NCBI RefSeq assembly: GCF_002105755.1
Contig: NZ_CP020821.1
Span: 3,906,001-3,970,000, forward strand
Source: Mycobacterium colombiense CECT 3035
Lineage (GTDB): Bacteria; Actinomycetota; Actinomycetes; Mycobacteriales; Mycobacteriaceae
DNA: 64,000 nucleotides
Direction of reading: 5' to 3'
Shown: positions 63,369-64,000 of the stretch, piece by piece
How the letters are laid out: every line of letters begins with the position of its first letter
How positions within the stretch are numbered: the first letter of the stretch is position 1
The notes under the pieces: model-generated
Seen by the model: only the letters and a program-made list of their open reading frames with translations
Told to the model about the DNA's origin: nothing
The model's database searches: none
Made by a program: the position numbers and the translations under genes

Positions 63369-64000
63369 TCAAGGGGCGATCGAATACCGCGGCACAGGCC
63401 CTGCGGGCCCGGCCAGCAGGGCGCCCAGGTCGTCGAGGGTTGCGGGGCCGGCGACCAACTCGTGCCAGGGGAAGCGCTCGCGCGTTCGGCGCAAAAAGGT
63501 CAGTGATGCCGCCAGGTGTCGCGGTTCGTAATTGTGCACGCCGAGGATGGACAGTTGGCGGCGCACCACCGACTCGGGGTCGATCGCCACGGCGGCACTC
63601 GGTGCGACGGAGCCGGCGAGGACGGCTGTCCCCTGGACGTCGAGGGTCGCCAGCCCGTCTTCCAGGGCATCCGGAGCGCCGGAAAACTCCAGCAGTATGT
63701 CGCTCGGGTCCGCGCCGCGAACCGAATCCCGCACGGCGGTGGCGCCGAATCGAAGTGCCAACTGTCTTCTGGTCGCGGCCGGATCGACGGTGACCACCGC
63801 GGAGGCGCCCGCACACGCGGCGGCGGCGATCGCGGTCAGCCCCAGCATGCCGGCGCCGAGCACGACGACCCGTCGGCCACCCAGGTTCCCGGCGCGTTCC
63901 AGAACGGCCATGACCGTCGCCGTCGCGCAAGACGCGGGTGCGGCGACCGGATCGACGAGGTCGTCGTCGACGACGGCAACGGGTATGCCGCGCGGGAGGT
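63369..64000 (-). CDS. Zinc-dependent alcohol dehydrogenase, 5' truncated
   Basis: C-terminal 210 residues; the frame remains open to the right edge, so the catalytic zinc domain is outside. The NAD-binding Rossmann domain has VVVLGAGMLGLTAIA and VVTVDPAATRR; before it is the hinge VAAPASCATATVMAVLE, typical of a subgroup annotated as phosphonate-catabolism-associated alcohol dehydrogenases. Substrate is unknown. Upstream genes that might confirm a phosphonate role are beyond the window. Confidence 0.85.
   Translation of the reverse strand, partial: LPRGIPVAVVDDDLVDPVAAPASCATATVMAVLERAGNLGGRRVVVLGAGMLGLTAIAAAACAGASAVVTVDPAATRRQLALRFGATAVRDSVRGADPSDILLEFSGAPDALEDGLATLDVQGTAVLAGSVAPSAAVAIDPESVVRRQLSILGVHNYEPRHLAASLTFLRRTRERFPWHELVAGPATLDDLGALLAGPAGPVPRYSIAP

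Overview
This window is chromosomal DNA of a slow-growing Mycobacterium. It is high-GC, and the first 24 kb keep the gene order known from M. tuberculosis (Mtb) Rv3840 to Rv3860: LCP protein, glpQ1, Rv3843c, sodA, Rv3847, Rv3848, espR, Rv3850, hns, rraA, ethA/ethR, Rv3856c, gltD/gltB, Rv3860. After the Rv3860-like ATPase the Mtb order breaks. The whole ESX-1 block that follows in Mtb is missing, and an ESX-2 (type VII secretion) block appears instead. A slow grower without ESX-1 at this place suggests the M. avium complex or a relative. I infer this from gene content only.

Layout: 0-24 kb, conserved backbone. It includes a Mn-type superoxide dismutase, a yybP-ykoY (Mn2+) riboswitch in front of a GDT1/UPF0016 transporter, the nucleoid protein EspR, a pair of copper-handling proteins (YcnI-like and CopC-like), the EthA/EthR activation pair, a DinB-type polymerase whose start codon sits in a perfect LexA box, and glutamate synthase. 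24-26 kb, an ECF sigma factor divergent from an NmrA-type reductase, with a strong inverted repeat between them, then a frameshifted deazaflavin-type nitroreductase. 26-37 kb, an ESX-2 block in Mtb order (eccA2, eccE2, mycP2, eccD2, Rv3888c, espG2, esxC, esxD, PPE69, PE36). The two core genes expected upstream of PE36, eccC2 and eccB2, are absent. mycP2 has two apparent frameshifts.

37-64 kb, accessory and variable: an orphan PrrB-like histidine kinase, a TetR/acyl-CoA dehydrogenase operon, a secreted protein, an Eis-family acetyltransferase, and two sulfonate/nitrate-type ABC importers (about 7 kb, seven genes on one strand, mostly joined by 4-base stop-start overlaps). These are followed by a small lipoprotein, an MFS transporter, F420-type oxidoreductase, SnoaL and PadR genes, a large PLP-dependent amino acid decarboxylase like Rv2531c, a PPM-family methyltransferase, a HAD enzyme, a CoA-pyrophosphatase-type Nudix enzyme and several small enzymes. 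A zinc-dependent alcohol dehydrogenase runs off the right edge.

Quality note: four interrupted reading frames (the Rv3860-like gene, the DUF385 gene, mycP2 twice) are each explained by exactly one missing base in a G or C run. This looks like homopolymer undercalling as much as gene decay, so those genes should not be called pseudogenes from this sequence alone. No tRNA, rRNA, CRISPR array or insertion sequence was recognised.
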